Numbered from the stretch's first letter, positions 8,124 to 16,281 are shown. The stretch: DNA of 27,116 bases from Crenothrix polyspora (GCA_945903675.1 CAMDOP010000010.1:1-27116), one strand, 5' to 3'. Program-made: numbers and translations. The notes: generated from the letters alone by a model not told the origin.

Positions 8124-8664
8124 TTTACCGACTAATCTTACTTTGTTAAGAATTGCTTTAATTCCGCTCTTAGCAATCGTTTTTTATTTGCCTTGGCAAT
8201 ATTCGAATATAGCCTGTACGCTAATTTTTCTGTTGGCTGGATTTACTGATTGGTTAGATGGCTATCTCGCCAGAAAAATGCAATTAGAAACGCCTTTTGG
8301 TGCATTCCTAGATCCGGTTGCCGATAAATTAATGGTAACCATCGTTCTGGTTTTTATAGTTCAGCAGCAGGCATCTGCTTATTTAGCTATTCCTGTCGCT
8401 ATTATTATCGGCAGAGAATTAACCATAGCTTCTTTGAGAGAGTGGATGGCTGAAATTGGTCAGCGAACTAAAGTAAAAGTATCTAAATTAGGGAAATGGA
8501 AAACTTCTGCACAAATGCTAGCCATTGGCTTTTTGTTATACCGTGAGGATATATGGGGCATTCCAATTAACATGATAGGTTATGGTCTGCTATATATTGC
8601 TGCAGTATTAACCTTATGGTCGATGACTCATTATCTCAGAGCAGCATTAACTGCTACTGATTAA
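8107..8664 (+). CDS. pgsA: PgsA, CDP-diacylglycerol-glycerol-3-phosphate 3-phosphatidyltransferase
   Basis: PgsA makes phosphatidylglycerophosphate from CDP-diacylglycerol and glycerol 3-phosphate, the committed step to phosphatidylglycerol and cardiolipin, in the inner membrane. The 185-residue product has the CDP-alcohol phosphotransferase signature DGx2ARx8Gx3Dx3D, running from DGYLAR to FLDPVADK. It also has several hydrophobic segments. I chose the ATG at 8107 because the protein then begins MTIQFNLPTNLTLLRI, as known PgsA proteins do, and has the normal length. The same reading frame is open upstream to 7999, but that would add 36 hydrophilic residues lying inside uvrC. The gene overlaps uvrC by 17 bases, so translation is probably coupled. 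A weak hairpin at 8695-8711 followed by ATTTTA may end the transcript. Confidence 0.94.
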   Translation: MTIQFNLPTNLTLLRIALIPLLAIVFYLPWQYSNIACTLIFLLAGFTDWLDGYLARKMQLETPFGAFLDPVADKLMVTIVLVFIVQQQASAYLAIPVAIIIGRELTIASLREWMAEIGQRTKVKVSKLGKWKTSAQMLAIGFLLYREDIWGIPINMIGYGLLYIAAVLTLWSMTHYLRAALTATD

Positions 8665-8781
8665 ATATATTTATATTGTAAATATCAAGTTTAATACCAG
8701 CGCAGTTGGTAATTTTATAGAGCTTGATTCTTTTTTAACGCCGAGATAAGCAGCATATTGACCCGCTGCAATAAATAAAAT

Positions 8782-9387
8782 ATGGATCAGGAAATAGAAA
8801 TTTTTAATGCTTCAACCATCACGACTACATCGAGTGAAATATTAATAGCCGCCCTGAAGTTGTTTGCCAAGAAAGGTTATTTTAATACATCGTTAACTGA
8901 TATTGCTAAGAAAGCTAATATTAAAAATACCAGTGAAATCTATCAGCACTTCACTAACAAGCAGGTCATCGCTGCACAGTTGTATGCAGATATATTCGCT
9001 AATCTTAATGAATCCATTGATGAAATATGGCTGAAAAATGATAAGCCATCAGAGCAACTTCGAGGTACTGTTGATTTATTGTTTAGATTAACGGAGGATG
9101 CTCCTGATGTAATGCGCTTTTTACTGAATGTGAAGTTTGACGAATTTTTACCAGATGAAAAGCCACTGCAAGAAACAGCTGCATTCTGTAAGATTTATAA
9201 AATAATACAAGCTGGTGTTACGTCTGGAGAGATTCGTAATATCGATCCAATGTTAGGCTATATTTATTTCTTTGGCATTGTTAATGCAACTCTACAAGGG
9301 ATTTTGGCGGGTGTTCTAGATAAGAAAGCAGATACTTATCTATTGCAAACATGGCTTGCGGCATGGAATTGTATTGTTAAAAAATAA
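8782..9387 (+). CDS. TetR/AcrR-family transcriptional regulator
   Basis: A 201-residue one-component regulator. Residues about 16-62 form the TetR helix-turn-helix, with the typical pattern ALKLFAKKGYFNTSLTDIAK followed by ANIKNTSEIYQHFTNK. The remaining helices form a ligand-binding and dimer domain whose ligand cannot be predicted. TetR proteins usually repress a neighbouring gene or themselves. The candidates here are its own promoter, in the 117-base gap after pgsA, or the small gene 43 bases downstream. No clear palindromic operator was found in the gap. The ATG is preceded by an A-rich stretch without a good Shine-Dalgarno sequence. Confidence 0.85.
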   Translation: MDQEIEIFNASTITTTSSEILIAALKLFAKKGYFNTSLTDIAKKANIKNTSEIYQHFTNKQVIAAQLYADIFANLNESIDEIWLKNDKPSEQLRGTVDLLFRLTEDAPDVMRFLLNVKFDEFLPDEKPLQETAAFCKIYKIIQAGVTSGEIRNIDPMLGYIYFFGIVNATLQGILAGVLDKKADTYLLQTWLAAWNCIVKK

Positions 9388-9430
9388 ACCAATCTATTAT
9401 TTTAAGAATCTATTCAAGTAATGATAAGCC

Positions 9431-9616
9431 ATGGGTGAGGTCGTTCAGTTCAAAAGACCTACAGTCGCTGAGCGGCATAAAGGTAATACTCTATGTCGTA
9501 GTGGTTTTCATAAATGGAAAGTTGTTAACGAAAAGAAATTTGATGTCAAACTAGGTAAGTTAATTACCGTTTTTCAATGTTCACGTTGCGCTAAAACAAA
9601 GACTAAGGCTTTATAG
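9431..9616 (+). CDS. Small conserved protein with a zinc-ribbon-like Cys pair
   Basis: A 61-residue basic protein that starts MGEVVQFKRPTVAERHKGNT and ends CSRCAKTKTKAL. It contains C22 in TLCRSGFHKW and a CxxC pair (C49, C52); with H27 these could form a treble-clef or zinc-ribbon metal site. The pattern (an N-terminal VxFKRP segment, one Cys, then a C-terminal CxRC followed by lysines) looks conserved rather than random, and I recall similar short proteins in gammaproteobacteria, but I cannot name a function. It lies 43 bases after the TetR gene on the same strand and just before a strong convergent hairpin, so the two may share a transcript. A nucleic-acid-binding role is possible from charge and metal site only. 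Confidence 0.65.
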   Translation: MGEVVQFKRPTVAERHKGNTLCRSGFHKWKVVNEKKFDVKLGKLITVFQCSRCAKTKTKAL

Positions 9617-9651
9617 TTTAGATAGTTAATGACTTAAAGATAGGTTTAACA

Positions 9652-9692
9652 TTATCTCACCACAAAGACTAAGTGACTGTGTGGTGAGATAA
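9652..9692. terminator. Hairpin between convergent genes
   Basis: A perfect 13-base-pair stem (9652-9664 with 9680-9692, ends TTATCTCACCACA and TGTGGTGAGATAA) with a 15-base loop. It lies between the 61-residue gene (plus) and the dehydrogenase gene (minus), where it could terminate both. No T tract follows on either strand, so it is not a textbook intrinsic terminator. Confidence 0.55.
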
Positions 9693-9705
9693 ATAGTGAT
9701 CTAGC

Positions 9706-11043
9706 TTATTTTTTAGCTGTTACTGCAATCATAGGATTAGCAGCAGAAACTGTTACCGTTGCGGTTGATTCTAATAACTCTTGCTCTAATGCTTTTACAG
9801 TCCCATCAAAAGAGTTGAGGCTATCTGGCTCGATTTCTAATATTTCAGTAGGTAAGCCGATTCTATCTAAGATAGCTATAAATGGCTCAGGATCAAGCTC
9901 TTCGACGTTAACCATTGTTTTAGTATCCCATTCACCTGTTGCAACTAACATTGCTGCAGCAACGGGTGGCACACCGGCTGTGTAGCTAATTCCTTGAGAC
10001 TCAACTTCTTCGAAACATTTTTTGTGATCTGAAACTTGATAGATCAGAACTTCACGCTTTTCGCCATCTTTCCAACCTTTAATAAAGTTACCAATACAGG
10101 TATTGCCTGTATAGCCAGGAGCTAGCGTCATAGGATCAGGAAGTAGCGCTTTAACTAGTTTAAGAGGGACAACTTCTTGCCCAGTAGTCAAGGTTACTGG
10201 AAGGTGGGATAGAAAACCCAGCGTACGCAGCACAGTAAATACATTAATGTAATGATCGCCAAAACCCATCCAAAAACGTATGCTGTTTGCATCTATATTT
10301 TTTGATAAAGAATGTAATTCGTCATGACCATTCAAATAGATAGGTTGTTTGCCTACTACAGGAAATTCGTATTCTCTTTTTACTGAGTGAGTGGGGAATT
10401 CAGCCCATTTACGATCTATCCAAGTCCAAACTTTTACGAACTCACGGAAATTAATTTCGGGGTCAAAATTAGTCGAAAAATATCGACCATGACTTCCTGC
10501 ATTAACATCAAGGATATCAATAGTGTCAATTTTATCGAAATAACGTTTAACAGCTAGCGCGCAATAGGCATTAACGACGCCTGGATCAAAGCCTGCACCT
10601 AAAATAGCGGTTATGCCTTTTTCTTCACAACGGTCTTTTCTTTTCCATTCGTAGTTAGCATACCAAGGTGGCTCTTCGCAAACTTTGTCTGGATCTTCAT
10701 GTATCGCTGTGTCGATATAGGCCACGCCTGCTTCAATACACGCTTCAAGTATAGACATATTAAGAAAAGCAGAGCCTAAATTGATGACAATTTCTGTACC
10801 GGTTTCTTTAATGAGCTTAATAGTTGCCGGAATATCTAAGGCATCAAGTTGCGCTGAATAAAGTTTATGCTCGGCATTTTTTAAATGCCCTTTACGATGA
10901 ATACTTTCAATAATAGCGTCGCATTTATTTTGAGTACGTGAAGCAATACAGATATCGCCTAAGATATCATTATTCATGGCAGCTTTATGAGCCGCAACAT
11001 GAGCCACGCCTCCAGCGCCAATAATCATTACATTTTTTTTCAT
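9706..11043 (-). CDS. Carboxynorspermidine/carboxyspermidine dehydrogenase
   Basis: A saccharopine-dehydrogenase-family oxidoreductase that condenses aspartate semialdehyde with diaminopropane or putrescine, using NADPH, to give carboxynorspermidine or carboxyspermidine. The N-terminus has the Rossmann loop IIGAGGVAHVAAH (7-19). Family segments include GAGFDPGVVNAYC, DVNAGSHGRYFSTNFDPEINFRE (residues near 190-212) and GISYTAGVPPVAAAM. At 445 residues it is somewhat longer than the enzymes I know, about 400; the extra length is a C-terminal tail rich in Thr, Val and Ala that looks poorly structured. It lies 13 bases downstream of nspC, the next enzyme, which strongly supports this assignment over a lysine-pathway saccharopine dehydrogenase. 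Which diamine is used cannot be told from the sequence. Confidence 0.88.
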   Translation of the reverse strand: MKKNVMIIGAGGVAHVAAHKAAMNNDILGDICIASRTQNKCDAIIESIHRKGHLKNAEHKLYSAQLDALDIPATIKLIKETGTEIVINLGSAFLNMSILEACIEAGVAYIDTAIHEDPDKVCEEPPWYANYEWKRKDRCEEKGITAILGAGFDPGVVNAYCALAVKRYFDKIDTIDILDVNAGSHGRYFSTNFDPEINFREFVKVWTWIDRKWAEFPTHSVKREYEFPVVGKQPIYLNGHDELHSLSKNIDANSIRFWMGFGDHYINVFTVLRTLGFLSHLPVTLTTGQEVVPLKLVKALLPDPMTLAPGYTGNTCIGNFIKGWKDGEKREVLIYQVSDHKKCFEEVESQGISYTAGVPPVAAAMLVATGEWDTKTMVNVEELDPEPFIAILDRIGLPTEILEIEPDSLNSFDGTVKALEQELLESTATVTVSAANPMIAVTAKK

Positions 11044-11056
11044 ATGATGAATCCTC

Positions 11057-12163
11057 TTATGATAAGCAATTTAAATAATCGGTATAGTCAAAACTACGAG
11101 CTAGTTCTAAAGTACCATTAAGTCTTTTTACCGCTATTGATGGCATGGCGACGCCATTAAACCAATTTTTCTTTACCATTGTATATCCAGCAGCATCAGC
11201 AAAGCTGACGATATCGCCAATTTTTATAGCGGTATCAAGTTCGTATTGTCCGAATAAATCACCGGCTAGGCAGGTTCTGCCTGCAATTAGTATTGGGTTT
11301 TCACCTGACTCGTGGGATGCTATTTTTGGATGCGTATGATAAATCAAATGATCTAGCATGTGCGCTTCGATAGAGGCGTCAACAATGGCGATGTCAATTT
11401 CGTTATGAACTATATCTAGAACAGTGGTTACTAGCTCAGCGCAACCTGTGATAGCAGCTTCGCCAGGTTCAAGATAGACTTGGACTCCAAAGGTTTCTGA
11501 AAAATCTTTTAGAACTTTGCAGAATTTTTCTAATGGATAATCATCTTTAGTAAAATAAATGCCTCCACCAAAACTAATCCATTGCATCTTTTTCAATACG
11601 TTACTGTATTTGTGGCCAATTTGATTGATGGCATCAGTAATGTTTTCTATGTCGTCATTTTCACAATTAAAGTGAAACATGATGCCACTAAGTTGATCTG
11701 AAACGTCTTCAAGTTCCTGTTGGCTGCATACCCCTAGCCTAGAATACTTTCTTGCTGGATCAGCTAAATCGAAATGGGAATAACTAATGCCGGGATTTAC
11801 GCGCAATCCAACTTTTAGATGACTAACAGTATTATGGAATAACTTTAATTGGGAAATTGAGTTGAAGATAACCTTATCTGCAAATTTAGCAACAGCATTA
11901 ATTTCATCTACAGAGTAAGCAACACTATAAGCATGCACTTCTTTGCCAAATTTATCGTAACCGAGTTGTGCTTCATAAAGTGAGCTACTCGTCGTGCCAT
12001 CCATATATTGACTCATAAGGTCGAACACACTCCATGTCGAAAAACATTTGAGCGCTAATACAGATTTTGCTCCAGATTGTTCGCGTATGAATTTAATGAT
12101 TTCTAAGTTTTTTAGTAACTTGGTTTCGTCAATAAGGTAATAAGGGGTGCGCAGATTCTGCAT
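11057..12163 (-). CDS. nspC: NspC, carboxynorspermidine/carboxyspermidine decarboxylase
   Basis: A PLP-dependent fold-type III decarboxylase that removes CO2 from carboxy(nor)spermidine, the last step of the alternative polyamine route. The 368-residue protein opens with LRTPYYLIDETKL, typical of the family. K39 in VLALKC should hold PLP. Other barrel and active-site parts are FHFNCEND (H164), FGGGIYF (199-201 for phosphate), EPGEA (E232-E235), CLAGD (C298, D302) and FADAAGY (Y327). The partner dehydrogenase follows after 13 bases in the same transcript. A plausible promoter lies about 55 bases upstream. With no S-adenosylmethionine decarboxylase or spermidine synthase nearby, this pair may be the cell's main triamine route; that is inference. 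Confidence 0.92.
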   Translation of the reverse strand: MQNLRTPYYLIDETKLLKNLEIIKFIREQSGAKSVLALKCFSTWSVFDLMSQYMDGTTSSSLYEAQLGYDKFGKEVHAYSVAYSVDEINAVAKFADKVIFNSISQLKLFHNTVSHLKVGLRVNPGISYSHFDLADPARKYSRLGVCSQQELEDVSDQLSGIMFHFNCENDDIENITDAINQIGHKYSNVLKKMQWISFGGGIYFTKDDYPLEKFCKVLKDFSETFGVQVYLEPGEAAITGCAELVTTVLDIVHNEIDIAIVDASIEAHMLDHLIYHTHPKIASHESGENPILIAGRTCLAGDLFGQYELDTAIKIGDIVSFADAAGYTMVKKNWFNGVAMPSIAVKRLNGTLELARSFDYTDYLNCLS

Positions 12164-12215
12164 TTTTAGGTCTCGTAGATTAGCGAAATAACACGCATAA
12201 ATTAAAAGGATGCAT

Positions 12216-12244
12216 ATTATTTATCAAGGTCGAAGTCGATACAA
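12216..12244 (-). promoter_or_regulatory. Candidate sigma-70 promoter for nspC
   Basis: On the minus strand there is a TTGTAT (12244-12239) and an AATAAT (12221-12216) separated by exactly 17 bases, about 53 bases before the nspC ATG. Matches to the consensus are 4 of 6 and 5 of 6. AT-rich sequence makes chance matches common. Confidence 0.4.
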
Positions 12245-12345
12245 AATCAGGTTTTATAGGTATTAAGGAAGCAGTTGCCAGTTACTAACTGGATTAACCT
12301 TTACTGTAAAGTGTTTGATCGCTTTGAAGAGTGACTTTGAAATTA

Positions 12346-12377
12346 CCCTGATATATTGGTAAAGAATAATATCAGGG
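12346..12377 (-). terminator. Possible terminator downstream of sspB
   Basis: A nine-base-pair stem (CCCTGATAT at 12346-12354 with ATATCAGGG at 12369-12377) with a 14-base loop, starting eight bases after the sspB stop on the minus strand. The sequence past it (TAATTTC) is only weakly T-rich. Confidence 0.45.
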
Positions 12378-12385
12378 ATTTATGA

Positions 12386-12763
12386 CTATTTGACTACACG
12401 AAGTGTAGGCCTAGTTGGCGGTTTAGTTTCTGGTGGAGTATTTTCAGGCTTTTCATCTTCTTGATCAAAGATCATGCCTTTACCATTTTCTTTAGCGTAA
12501 ATAGCCAAAACGGCTGCAACTGGAGCAACAATATTCATTGGTTTTCCACTAAAGCGAGCACTAAATTTTATTTCATTATTGCCAAGAATTAAACCCTGTA
12601 TGGCTTGGGGGCGAATGTTTAAAACTATTTTACCATCTTCAATTAATTGTATTGGCAAAACAGCATTGCTGTTTTCTGCATCAACTAGTAAGTGTGGTGT
12701 TAATTCATTATCAATAATCCATTCATATATTGAACGAATTAAATAGGGTTTTAATGAAGTCAT
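12386..12763 (-). CDS. sspB: SspB, ClpXP protease specificity-enhancing factor
   Basis: SspB binds ssrA-tagged and some other substrates and tethers them to the ClpXP protease. The 125-residue protein is shorter than the 165 residues of E. coli SspB because the linker is short. The substrate-binding domain (about 1-100) has the typical start KPYLIRSIYEWIIDNELTPH and the segments IVLNIRPQAIQGL and VAPVAAVLAIYAKENG. A Pro/Glu/Thr-rich linker follows. The extreme C-terminus, PTLRVVK, is the conserved ClpX-binding tail. The start codon shares a base with the sspA stop (TAATG), so the two are translationally coupled as in other gammaproteobacteria. Confidence 0.95.
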   Translation of the reverse strand: MTSLKPYLIRSIYEWIIDNELTPHLLVDAENSNAVLPIQLIEDGKIVLNIRPQAIQGLILGNNEIKFSARFSGKPMNIVAPVAAVLAIYAKENGKGMIFDQEDEKPENTPPETKPPTRPTLRVVK

Positions 12764-13398
12764 TATTTTAAAGGTTCTGACATTTCTTTTTCAGCTTCAC
12801 TGAGGCTGAGTTTAAAAGCCGGTCTTTTAAAAAGACGTTGTGCATAATTAGTGATGACATCATTCGGTGTTGATATATCAATGCCTATGCTAGGTAATCG
12901 CCATAATAATGGTGCAATAACGCAATCAATGAGTGAAAACTCATCATTCATGAAATAGGGATGTGCTGCAAAAATTGGTTCGGCAGACAATATACTTTCT
13001 CTTAGTAATTTCTTTGCGCGAGCTGATTTCTTTTCGCCGGAGAATAAAATTTCATCTAAAAGTTGATACCAATCTTGATCTATACGTTTAATCAGCATTC
13101 TTGCATTTGCTCGTGAAACAGGGTCCATTTGATGCAAGGGCGGATGAGGAAAACGTTCATCTAAATATTCCATGATAATACGTGAATCATACAGAACTAA
13201 GTCACGTTCAATCAATGTCGGTGATGTACCATTAGGATTGAGTTCCAGTAAATCCTCAGGAGGATTGCTTGGATCAAAATATTCTATGTCTGCGGTGATT
13301 CCTTTTTCGTGTAAAACAAGACGAGCACAATGACTCATGGCGCATGTAGGTGATGAAAATAGCGTCATTACAGATTTACGGGTAATAATATTTGCCAC
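12763..13398 (-). CDS. sspA: SspA, stringent starvation protein A
   Basis: SspA is a glutathione-S-transferase-fold protein without transferase activity that binds RNA polymerase and changes transcription in stationary phase and stress. The sequence has the family marks RKSVMTLFSSPTCAMSHCAR, LNPNGTSPTLIERDLVLYDS and the highly conserved IIMEYLDERFPHPPL. An all-helical C-terminal domain follows. I chose the GTG at 13398 (211 residues) because an AGAGG lies nine bases upstream (13408-13412) and the first residues then match the usual short N-terminus. A TTG at 13407 would abut that ribosome binding site. An extended -10 element is found upstream, and sspB is coupled downstream. Confidence 0.94.
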   Translation of the reverse strand: MANIITRKSVMTLFSSPTCAMSHCARLVLHEKGITADIEYFDPSNPPEDLLELNPNGTSPTLIERDLVLYDSRIIMEYLDERFPHPPLHQMDPVSRANARMLIKRIDQDWYQLLDEILFSGEKKSARAKKLLRESILSAEPIFAAHPYFMNDEFSLIDCVIAPLLWRLPSIGIDISTPNDVITNYAQRLFKRPAFKLSLSEAEKEMSEPLK

Positions 13399-13440
13399 GA
13401 ATAACAACCTCTTGGGACATGTAGGGCGGTAAAAAATGCT

Positions 13441-13449
13441 ATTGTAGCA
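13441..13449 (-). promoter_or_regulatory. Extended -10 promoter element for sspA
   Basis: The minus strand reads TGCTACAAT, an extended -10 (TGn followed by TACAAT), 43 bases before the sspA GTG. No good -35 is present, as is often the case for extended -10 promoters. It separates sspAB from petABC. Confidence 0.45.
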
Positions 13450-13493
13450 TAATTAGGTTATGTTCGTTTTGGTATTGATGAGAGATTATGATC

Positions 13494-13531
13494 TACCTAT
13501 TATGAAAACATCCTTGTTTTCTTGATAGGTA
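13494..13531 (-). terminator. Hairpin after petC
   Basis: An outer seven-pair stem (TACCTAT at 13494-13500 with ATAGGTA at 13525-13531) encloses an inner six-pair stem (GAAAAC at 13504-13509 with GTTTTC at 13516-13521). It begins eight bases after the petC stop on the minus strand. No T tract follows. Confidence 0.45.
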
Positions 13532-13539
13532 CTATATTA

Positions 13540-14256
13540 TTAATGTACGTCTTGCCAATATTCTTTTTTCAAAAGATAAGCGATGACTAAAAAGACAAGT
13601 AAAAACAATATCACATATTTTCCTAGTCGTTGTCTTTCCAGCTGTACAGGCTCTCCAACATAGACCAGAAAGTTAACAAGGTCATTTACAAATAGATCAA
13701 AGTCTTTTTCAGATAAAGTCCCTGGCTCTTCAATAACTAGCTTTGTATATTCACCATAAATAGTTTTTCTTTGTTCAGCATGCTGCTCACCTTGTAGTTG
13801 CCAAAGTGGGTTAGGCATTGCAGTATCTTTGAAAACCAAATTATTGACACCTAAGGGCTTAGTGGGATCTATATAATAACTTTTTAAATAGCTATATAAC
13901 CAATCCGCGCCACGTGATCTAGCAATTAATGATAAATCCGGTGGTTGTGTGCCAAACCATTTTTCTGCATCGTGTTTGTTCATTGCACTGTGCAGTTGAT
14001 CATAAATGCTGGCGCCTTCTGGTGCTATATCTTTAAGTACTTTTTGTGGGTCAGCGCCTACATCAATGGCTATGCGTAAATAACGGATATGCTTGGCTGA
14101 GTGGCAACCTAAACAATAGGTAACAAAATGCTTTGCTCCGCGTTGCAAAGATTCATTGTTAGAAAGATCAATGTTTGCTGATTGCAGTTCTATTTCTTCA
14201 TTCGCGATTGCACCGAATGATAAGGTTAATAACAATAGTATTATTAATTTTTTCAT
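13540..14256 (-). CDS. petC: Cytochrome c1 of the bc1 complex
   Basis: Cytochrome c1 takes electrons from the Rieske protein and passes them to a soluble cytochrome c on the periplasmic side of complex III. The 238-residue precursor has a signal peptide (about 1-18, cleavage near AIA-NEE). It has one haem motif CLGCH (C48, C51, H52) and the axial methionine M147 in DTAMPNPLW. A C-terminal membrane anchor at about 214-229 is followed by a short basic tail. It starts one base after the petB stop and is the last gene of petABC; a hairpin follows. The size and single haem fit gammaproteobacteria in which b and c1 are separate genes. Confidence 0.95.
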   Translation of the reverse strand: MKKLIILLLLTLSFGAIANEEIELQSANIDLSNNESLQRGAKHFVTYCLGCHSAKHIRYLRIAIDVGADPQKVLKDIAPEGASIYDQLHSAMNKHDAEKWFGTQPPDLSLIARSRGADWLYSYLKSYYIDPTKPLGVNNLVFKDTAMPNPLWQLQGEQHAEQRKTIYGEYTKLVIEEPGTLSEKDFDLFVNDLVNFLVYVGEPVQLERQRLGKYVILFLLVFLVIAYLLKKEYWQDVH

Positions 14257-14257
14257 A

Positions 14258-15685
14258 TCAATCTAAGCTCTCTATTAGTTTTTTTGCTAAGCGAGTGGCT
14301 ACATTTTTAATGCCAACCGGATTGGGACGCCTGTTAAAAAAAGAGCTTTTAAATGCAGGGTGGCCAATTTCAGTAGCAACAGGTTTTAACTCAGTAATTT
14401 CTTCAATAAGAGCTGGAAGTTGCTCCTCAATAGCATGTAATTGCTCTTCAAGGCTATGGTCTTTAGTTAAGCTTTTGGGTACTGGTTTAGTTTTTTCCCA
14501 GCGCGTATATATTGGCATTAATAAGAAAAAACCAAAGTAAATCGTAGTAAAAAGTCTTGCAAGAATTGTTGCTACAGGCGTGACGGGTTGTGTACCTAAA
14601 TAACCTAATGCTATAAAACTGACTACAAATAAAAATAATGCTTTTTTGAAAATACCACCACGATAACGGATAGATTTAACGGGGCAGCGATCCAGCCAAG
14701 GTAATAAAAATAATACGACTATAGAACCACCCATAGCAATCACACCGGCAAATTTATCTGGAATAGCTCTGAGTACTGAATAAAAAGGTGTGAAATACCA
14801 TACTGGCGCGATGTGTTCAGGTGTTTTCATCGGATCGGCAGGAATAAAATTCGCATGCTCTAGAAAATAACCACCCATTTCTGGCATATAAAATATAACA
14901 GTAGCAAAGAATAATAGGAAAACGGCAACGCCTACGATGTCTTTAACTGTGTAGTAAGGATGAAAGGGAATGCCATCAACAGGATGTCCCCAGGGATCTT
15001 TAGACTCTTTAATTTCAATGCCGTCTGGGTTATTAGAGCCGACTTCATGGAGTGCGACTATATGCATAAATACCAACATCACTAAGACTAAAGGTACCGC
15101 AATAACATGAAAAGCGAAGAATCTATTTAATGTTGCGTCGGCAATTACATAATCGCCTCGTATCCAAAGGGATAAATCATCACCAATAACTGGAATAGCG
15201 CTAAATAAAGAAATAATAACTTGAGCGCCCCAATAGGACATTTGCCCCCAGGGTAATAAATACCCCATGAATGCTTCAGCCATTAAGGCAACAAAAAGCA
15301 GCATGCCAAAAATCCAGATTAATTCTCTAGGATGCTTAAACGATCCATACATGATGCCTCTGAACATGTGTAGATAAATAACAATGAAAAATGCAGAGGC
15401 TCCAGTTGAATGCATATAACGAACTAGCCAGCCCCAAGGCACATCACGCATGATATATTCTATAGAGTCGAATGCCAGTTTTGCATCTGGCTTATAGTTC
15501 ATCGTCAGTAAAATACCTGTGATAATCTGATTAACTAAAACCAGTAAAGCTAATGAACCAAAAAAATACCAGAAATTGAAGTTTTTAGGCGCGTAATAGT
15601 GCGCCATATGTTCATTCCAGAATTTTGATACAGGAAAGCGATCTAAAACCCAATCGCCACAGGCATTTAAACGGGTTGGTTTCAT
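14258..15685 (-). CDS. petB: Cytochrome b of the bc1 complex, with C-terminal extension
   Basis: The membrane core of ubiquinol:cytochrome c reductase, holding haems bL and bH and both quinone sites. Eight hydrophobic segments are visible. Haem ligands are H92 and H106 in the second helix and H193 and H208 in the fourth; the latter pair has 14 residues between them, as I recall for beta/gammaproteobacteria, against 13 in mitochondria. The Qo motif is PVWY (294-297) instead of PEWY, also known in this group. At 475 residues the protein is long. The membrane part ends near 392, and a hydrophilic tail of about 80 residues follows, with a Glu/Leu-rich helix (about 411-434) that may form a coiled coil. 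The ATG overlaps the petA stop by four bases and has a strong GAGGAG. Confidence 0.95.
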   Translation of the reverse strand: MKPTRLNACGDWVLDRFPVSKFWNEHMAHYYAPKNFNFWYFFGSLALLVLVNQIITGILLTMNYKPDAKLAFDSIEYIMRDVPWGWLVRYMHSTGASAFFIVIYLHMFRGIMYGSFKHPRELIWIFGMLLFVALMAEAFMGYLLPWGQMSYWGAQVIISLFSAIPVIGDDLSLWIRGDYVIADATLNRFFAFHVIAVPLVLVMLVFMHIVALHEVGSNNPDGIEIKESKDPWGHPVDGIPFHPYYTVKDIVGVAVFLLFFATVIFYMPEMGGYFLEHANFIPADPMKTPEHIAPVWYFTPFYSVLRAIPDKFAGVIAMGGSIVVLFLLPWLDRCPVKSIRYRGGIFKKALFLFVVSFIALGYLGTQPVTPVATILARLFTTIYFGFFLLMPIYTRWEKTKPVPKSLTKDHSLEEQLHAIEEQLPALIEEITELKPVATEIGHPAFKSSFFNRRPNPVGIKNVATRLAKKLIESLD

Positions 15686-16281
15686 GCTTTTTTCTCCTCA
15701 GAAGATTCGCCTACGATGATTCGTGTATCAGTTATATAGCGATAGGGCGGAATTTCTAGATTGCTTGGGGCTGGAACACCACGATAAACGCGACCGGCAA
15801 GATCAAACCAAGAACCATGGCATGGACAGAAGAAACCGCCTTTCCATTGCTCTCCTAAATCATTAGGGGCTATTTCTGGACGAAAGGTTGGTGAGCATCC
15901 TAAATGTGTGCACAAGCCTACGGCTACAAAAATTTCAGGCTTAATAGATCGGCCTGGATTTTTACTTGAAGGTGGTTGATCAGATTCATTAGAGAGCGGA
16001 TCTCTTAGTTCACTATCTAAGGTCCTTAATGTAGCAAGAACTTCAGGTGTTCTATTAAGTATCCAAACAGGCTTGCCTCTCCATGCGACCCTAATAAGTT
16101 GTCCAGTTTCAATTTTACTGATATCAACTTCAACAGGTGCTCCAGCAGCCATGGCTTTTACACTAGGCTGCATTTGTGCAAGAAAAGGAATAGCTAAATA
16201 ACCTGAGCCTACAGCGCCAACTACGGTCAATGCCGAAGTTAGAAACTGGCGTTTAGACTTATCCATGCCTTTATTATTCAT
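15682..16281 (-). CDS. petA: Rieske iron-sulphur protein of the bc1 complex
   Basis: This subunit carries the 2Fe-2S cluster that accepts the first electron from ubiquinol. An N-terminal twin-basic segment (KSKRQFL, 8-14) and a single membrane helix (about 13-36) fit Tat-dependent insertion with the helix kept as an anchor. Cluster ligands are in CTHLGC (C124, H126, C129) and CPCHGS (C152, C154, H155). C129 and C154 can form the stabilising disulphide. The ATG at 16281 is supported by AGGAG nine bases upstream; Met6 would be too far from it. It is the first gene of petABC. The 261-base region upstream must hold the promoter, but I found no strong pair of boxes there. Confidence 0.96.
   Translation of the reverse strand: MNNKGMDKSKRQFLTSALTVVGAVGSGYLAIPFLAQMQPSVKAMAAGAPVEVDISKIETGQLIRVAWRGKPVWILNRTPEVLATLRTLDSELRDPLSNESDQPPSSKNPGRSIKPEIFVAVGLCTHLGCSPTFRPEIAPNDLGEQWKGGFFCPCHGSWFDLAGRVYRGVPAPSNLEIPPYRYITDTRIIVGESSEEKKA

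Noticed and set aside
14175..14540. 121-codon open frame on the plus strand across petC/petB
   Set aside because: It is antisense to two intact, recognised genes and shows no family features.
14965..15000. PVWY instead of PEWY Qo motif and wider haem-histidine spacing in cytochrome b as anomalies
   Set aside because: Both are known from beta- and gammaproteobacterial cytochrome b, so they support the lineage and are not unusual.
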